Below, piece by piece: positions 60,523 through 64,000 of a stretch of 64,000 bases of DNA. A program made the translations under genes and the position numbers. The notes beneath the pieces were generated by a model. The model did not search any database, was not told the DNA's origin, and saw nothing but the letters and a program-made list of their open reading frames with translations. Source of the DNA: Chitinophagales bacterium (GTDB lineage: Bacteria; Bacteroidota; Bacteroidia; Chitinophagales; Saprospiraceae); contig JAAFJY010000015.1 in assembly GCA_013299105.1 (NCBI GenBank), forward strand, positions 107,117-171,116. The letters are read 5' to 3'. Every line of letters begins with the position of its first letter. Positions within the stretch are counted from its first letter, which is position 1.

Positions 60523-61611
60523 ATGAACAACAATTTTCAGCCACTCAAAGGGCTCAAGGTCGTAGAATTGGCCAGTGTATTGGCAGGGCCAGCTGCGGGA
60601 CTTTTTTTAGCAGAGTTGGGCGCAGAGGTCGTGAAAATCGAAAACAAGGCCAGCGGTGGCGACTTAACCCGTCAATGGAAGCTCAGTAGTGAGGACCCCA
60701 ATTGGGCTTTTTCGGCCTATTATTGCAGTGTGAACTGGGGCAAAACCATCCTCTTGCTCGACTTGATGGATGAAAATGACTACAAGCAAGTTTCGCAATA
60801 TTGCCAGGAAGCGGATGTAGTGATCGCCAATTTCAAGCCAGACTCCGCCCGCCGCATGGGAGTAGATGCTGCAAGCTTGCGGACCAAAAACCCCAAATTG
60901 ATTTACGCCCAAATTTCTGGATTTGGCGAAAACGACGATCGCCCAGCCTTCGATGTGGCCTTGCAAGCCGAGGCTGGTTTTTTGTACATGAACGGTGAAG
61001 CCGATCGCCCCCCGGCTAAAATGCCCGTTGCCTTGATCGACTTGTTGGCGGGCCACCAGCTCAAAGAGGGGATACTCTTGGCTTTGTTGCAAAGGCAGCA
61101 AACCGGGCTTGGCACTACCGTCAAGGTTTCATTGCTAGACGCCGCCCTTTGTTCCCTCGCCAACCAAGCCACCAATTGGCTGGTGGCAGGCAAAATCCCC
61201 CAGCGCTTGGGGGCCTTGCACCCTAACATCGCTCCCTATGGCGAGGTGGGCACTTGTGAGGATGGCTTACAACTCGTTTTGGCAGTGGGCAATGACAGGC
61301 AATTTCAAGGCTTGTGCAGGGCCCTGGATTTGGAGCATTTGAGCCAGGATCCCCGGTTTGCTACCAACGCTGAACGGGTAAAAAACCGTCCTGCATTGTG
61401 GCAGTTTTTGGAAGCGCGGATCGCAAAATTTGAAAGAGAGATTTTGCTCAGTCGTTTGTACGAACTAAACGTACCTGCCGGAGCAGTACGCAACCTGCCC
61501 GAAGTGATGGAACTGACTGCTGCACAAGCTTTGCTGCGCGATTGGGCCTTGCCCGATGGCACGGCAGTGCGTTCATTGAGCAGCATTGCATTTTCATTGG
61601 AACCTTCCTAA
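60523..61611 (+). CDS. Family III (CaiB/BaiF) CoA-transferase
   Basis: The 362-residue enzyme moves CoA between organic acids. It shows GLKVVELASVLAGPAAGLFLA at the start, EVVKIENKASGGDLTR, and the catalytic Asp144 in RPAFDVALQAEAG, which forms a covalent anhydride. It is slightly shorter than typical members (about 380-430). The substrate is unknown. It is divergent from blaI across the operator pair. Confidence 0.88.
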   Translation: MNNNFQPLKGLKVVELASVLAGPAAGLFLAELGAEVVKIENKASGGDLTRQWKLSSEDPNWAFSAYYCSVNWGKTILLLDLMDENDYKQVSQYCQEADVVIANFKPDSARRMGVDAASLRTKNPKLIYAQISGFGENDDRPAFDVALQAEAGFLYMNGEADRPPAKMPVALIDLLAGHQLKEGILLALLQRQQTGLGTTVKVSLLDAALCSLANQATNWLVAGKIPQRLGALHPNIAPYGEVGTCEDGLQLVLAVGNDRQFQGLCRALDLEHLSQDPRFATNAERVKNRPALWQFLEARIAKFEREILLSRLYELNVPAGAVRNLPEVMELTAAQALLRDWALPDGTAVRSLSSIAFSLEPS

Positions 61612-61670
61612 ATCACAACAATATGAAAGACGGGGTGGCGTTTGAATTGAAGTATCCCAAGCCCGTACCC

Positions 61671-62285
61671 ATGATTCATAGTCTCCAAAAAATCACGCTG
61701 GTCTTTATTTTTTGCCTTTTTTCATGCACAATTTTTGCCCAACAAAAATTGAATCTCGGCCTCTTGGGCGGAGGTTGGCCGCGAGCATTGCAAGTACGTG
61801 GTGTAGTTTTTGCCGCTTGGGATTTTCAACCTAATAGCACCCTGCAAATCGAAGCTGGTTACGTAGGCCGCGAAAATCCAAGTTGGCGGCGTACCTGGCC
61901 CGATCAGACCTTTGCCTTTCAACCGATGTTGGGCTATTGGGAAGCCACCGCAGCCTGGAAATTTCATCTCAATTTTCCCCAAACCCGCGTTTACGGGCTG
62001 GTAGCACCTGCTTTGGCCCGTGGTTTCGCAGCTGATGTGTACCTGGGGGATGAAAGCGGACAATACCGCCGCACTTTTCTGGATTGGGATGCATTGGAGA
62101 TCAAACGCTTTGAATACGGTGCCTACCTGGGTTTTGGGCTGGAGCATTTGGGGTTTCGCGACACCAAAATTATCCTCGATTGCCGCTATTACCTGGGTTT
62201 CTCGGATATTGACCTCACGGCAAATAGTGTTTTTAATCAAGGCCCGCAATTGGCTTTGGGTTTTTCCGTGCCTATTTCGAGGTGA
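61671..62285 (+). CDS. Small outer-membrane beta-barrel-type protein
   Basis: The 204-residue protein has a signal peptide (KITLVFIFCLFSCTIFAQ) and about eight amphipathic strands ending with an aromatic-rich last strand (QLALGFSVPISR). This matches small porin-like or OmpW/OmpX-size barrels of Bacteroidota. The start at 61671 fits the signal; the ATG at 61623 would add 16 residues. It lies 59 nt after the CoA-transferase gene. Confidence 0.7.
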   Translation: MIHSLQKITLVFIFCLFSCTIFAQQKLNLGLLGGGWPRALQVRGVVFAAWDFQPNSTLQIEAGYVGRENPSWRRTWPDQTFAFQPMLGYWEATAAWKFHLNFPQTRVYGLVAPALARGFAADVYLGDESGQYRRTFLDWDALEIKRFEYGAYLGFGLEHLGFRDTKIILDCRYYLGFSDIDLTANSVFNQGPQLALGFSVPISR

Positions 62286-62330
62286 GGAACTTTTTCTGGA
62301 GTTTCTTTGTTCAATGCCCAAAAATGGCTT

Positions 62331-62750
62331 ATGGACTGGCTACTAATAGAACGCGAATGCAAGTACCGCACCTCCCGCAGCTCAGGCAGCGGCGGGCAGC
62401 ATATTAATAAGGTAGAAACCAAGGTTGAAATCCTCTTTGACCTAGAAAAATCAGCTGGCCTAAGCGCGGAGGAAAAATCCATTCTGCGCCGTAAGTTGGC
62501 CAAACGCCTCAGCAGCGAGGGCCTCCTCAGTGCCACTGCTCAGGAAAGCCGCTCACAAGCCAGCAACCGCGACAAAGCTGCACAAAAACTACAAAAACTC
62601 CTGCTCAAAGCCCTCGAACCAGAACCGGAGCGCGAGCCTGTACCTGAGAAACTAGTGGCCAATGCGGGCAGTAGGAAAAGAGCAAAATCAGCCCAAAGTG
62701 TGAAGAAGTCCTTGCGCAAAAAAGTGGACCTGCTACCAGATGAGGAGTGA
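62331..62750 (+). CDS. arfB: Peptidyl-tRNA hydrolase ArfB/YaeJ-type ribosome rescue factor
   Basis: The 139-residue protein has the release-factor GGQ loop (SGSGGQHINKVET, Gly21-Gly22-Gln23) and lacks stop-codon recognition domains. The C-terminus is Lys/Arg-rich (KRAKSAQSVKKSLRKK) and would enter the mRNA channel of stalled ribosomes. It hydrolyses peptidyl-tRNA on non-stop complexes. The start at 62331 gives the standard length. Confidence 0.9.
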   Translation: MDWLLIERECKYRTSRSSGSGGQHINKVETKVEILFDLEKSAGLSAEEKSILRRKLAKRLSSEGLLSATAQESRSQASNRDKAAQKLQKLLLKALEPEPEREPVPEKLVANAGSRKRAKSAQSVKKSLRKKVDLLPDEE

Positions 62751-62821
62751 GGATTTTTTGTCTAAGGAATGGCGAAAGAATAAGTTATCAAAATTGGCAC
62801 CCTTGACTTTTAGTTGATCGA

Positions 62822-62897
62822 TGTCAACGTCGTGTTGGAAATCAGTGAAAATCCGTTGAATCCGTTTCATCTGTGTTCCCATCCCGCGAAGCGGGGC
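62822..62897. repeat. Dispersed repeat family A, copy 5 (inverted)
   Basis: TGTCAACGTCGTGTTGGAAA, TCAGTGAAAATCCGTTGAAT, TTTCATCTGTGTTCCC and CCCGCGAAGCGGGG form the reverse complement of the family-A order, ending in the hairpin. Confidence 0.7.
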
Positions 62898-62987
62898 AAA
62901 AAAGATTCGTGGCCCCCTTATCCTCTCTCGATTTTTCAACGCTTCAACATCTCAACTTTCTTACCTACCTTGTCGAAAAAACAAGCC

Positions 62988-63860
62988 ATGCGATTTTTAC
63001 TGAGCCTGATCCTGGTATGCAGCCTTGTCGCTGCTTTTGCCCAAGACAAACCAGCTTACCGCATTTTTAGCGCCGATGGAAAAGCCAGCAGTTACGAAAA
63101 GCTGCAAAAAGCGGCCGATAAAGCGGAGGTGGTATTTTTTGGTGAATTGCACAACAATCCCATTTCGCATTGGCTGCAATTGGAGCTTTGCCACGATTTG
63201 GAGAAATCGACTGGCGGCAAATTGACCTTGGGTGCTGAAATGTTTGAGCGCGACAACCAAGCCATGTTGGACGAGTACCTGGCTGGTCAGGCCAATACCA
63301 AGAATTTTGAAGAATCGGCCCGCCTCTGGGACAATTATGCCACCGACTACAAGCCACTGGTGGAGTTTGCCAAAGCGAAAAAGCTACGCTTTATTGCCAC
63401 CAACATCCCGCGCCGCTACGCCAACATGGTCTACCGCAATGGCTTGCCCAGCCTGGATGCTTTGAGTACCGAAGCCAAGTCCTGGATTGCCCCTCTTCCG
63501 ATTGAAGTCGATCTCAATTTGCCTGCTTACCAAAACATGGCCAAAATGATGGGCGGCCATGGCAGCGGCAGCCCTTCAACCGAAAACCTGGTCAAAGCGC
63601 AGGCAGTTAAGGACGCCACAATGGGGTGGTTCATTGCTAAAAATTTACCACAGAAAGGCGTTTTCATGCACTTCAATGGCGCTTATCACAGCGACAGCAA
63701 AGAAGGTACGGTATGGTACTTGCGCAAGTTTTCGCCCAAAACCGAAATCATCACCATTTCCACCGTCGAACAAAAAGACCTGGAGAACCTGGACAAGGAG
63801 CACCTTGGGAAGGCTGATTTCATCATTTGTGTGCCTGATAAAATGACGAAAACGTATTGA
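62988..63860 (+). CDS. ChaN-family haem/iron-related exported protein
   Basis: The 290-residue protein has a signal peptide (RFLLSLILVCSLVAAFAQ) and an EreA/ChaN-like fold with VVFFGELHNNPISHWLQLEL (Glu53, His55) and TLGAEMFERDNQAMLDEYL. A late MHFNGAYHSDSKEGTVWYL carries the second histidine pair. ChaN-type proteins bind haem in the periplasm. The start at 62988 follows the signal peptide. The last about 140 bases of the window hold nothing that I recognise. Confidence 0.82.
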   Translation: MRFLLSLILVCSLVAAFAQDKPAYRIFSADGKASSYEKLQKAADKAEVVFFGELHNNPISHWLQLELCHDLEKSTGGKLTLGAEMFERDNQAMLDEYLAGQANTKNFEESARLWDNYATDYKPLVEFAKAKKLRFIATNIPRRYANMVYRNGLPSLDALSTEAKSWIAPLPIEVDLNLPAYQNMAKMMGGHGSGSPSTENLVKAQAVKDATMGWFIAKNLPQKGVFMHFNGAYHSDSKEGTVWYLRKFSPKTEIITISTVEQKDLENLDKEHLGKADFIICVPDKMTKTY

Positions 63861-64000
63861 TTTTTGTTGAAAAGTTTTAGACTTTGGACAGCACTCCCAG
63901 CTCAGTGGGTGCACTGAGCGCAAAGTCGTGCTTTCATATGTTGTTTTTTTCTAATTATTAGCCTGACTTTTGGCCAATCTGATGTTTTTGATGTTCTTTT

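Noticed and set aside
1..64000. tRNA, rRNA and CRISPR loci
   Set aside because: I looked for cloverleaf-like GGTTCGAATCC stretches, conserved rRNA words and regularly spaced direct repeats and saw none. Weakly structured RNAs could be missed by eye.

Overview
The window looks like a chromosome segment of a Bacteroidota bacterium, probably a Saprospiraceae/Haliscomenobacter-like organism. The lineage call is inference from content: a type IX secretion sorting domain, promoters with the Bacteroidota -7 element TAnnTTTG and little Shine-Dalgarno signal, a fused NagB-LmbE protein, M56/BlaR1 proteins carrying TonB-plug motifs, an HU-SPOR protein, DUF3810 and DUF5107 proteins, and many small dispersed repeats between genes.

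Layout. 0-5.8 kb: the end of a ParA-like ATPase gene, then a GlcNAc operon (ROK kinase, NagB-LmbE, GH20 hexosaminidase) whose promoter carries an 18-bp perfect palindrome. 5.9-18 kb: housekeeping and envelope genes (esterase, HTTM pair, Tat-exported PIG-L deacetylase, KtrAB-type K+ uptake, T9SS-tailed BNR protein, thioesterase and LipB). 18.3-24.8 kb: two large unrecognised proteins in tandem. One has a pore-former-like hydrophobic core and an Ig-like tail; the other has an internal Hint domain. 25-29.4 kb: DUF3810 protein followed by a decayed, AT-rich accessory region (a gene broken by one stop, an aminotransferase, an ornithine-cyclodeaminase relic, a MITE, and the relic of a DUF5107 gene end). 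29.4-37.5 kb: a catabolic island with an AraC regulator, an exported subtype-B tannase, an aromatic-acid MFS transporter, a type I extradiol dioxygenase, GalB, a GalC-like aldolase, a DUF1932 dehydrogenase and GalD. 37.6-43.7 kb: the relic of a second Hint gene start, a DUF5107/TPR protein, a penicillin-acylase-type amidase and a cassette-like small gene. 44.4-64 kb: thioredoxin, DUF58, PPK2, S4 protein, QueD, PyrF, NifU, Mrp, a purple-acid-type phosphatase, HU-SPOR, TrmN6 with a 40-residue membrane protein upstream, LytTR regulator, TlpA-like protein, a BlaI-BlaR1 system with a truncated BlaR1 paralogue, a CoA-transferase, an outer-membrane barrel, ArfB and ChaN.

How the genes work together. 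The best functional story is the tannin/gallate island. The exported tannase would release gallate from its esters and the MFS carrier would import it. An extradiol dioxygenase would open the ring, and GalD, GalB and the GalC-like aldolase would convert 4-oxalomesaconate to pyruvate and oxaloacetate. The ring-cleaving enzyme is a VOC/catechol-2,3-dioxygenase type, not the LigAB-type GalA of the described pathway. The second unusual item is the Hint-protein/1302-residue pair. A conserved fragment of its start region recurs 15 kb away, and three collinear repeat pairs (22.2/37.6, 27.1/37.9 and 27.4/43.5 kb) suggest an old segmental duplication that now flanks the gallate island. All similarity statements are from reading the sequence and recalling family motifs; no database search was run.
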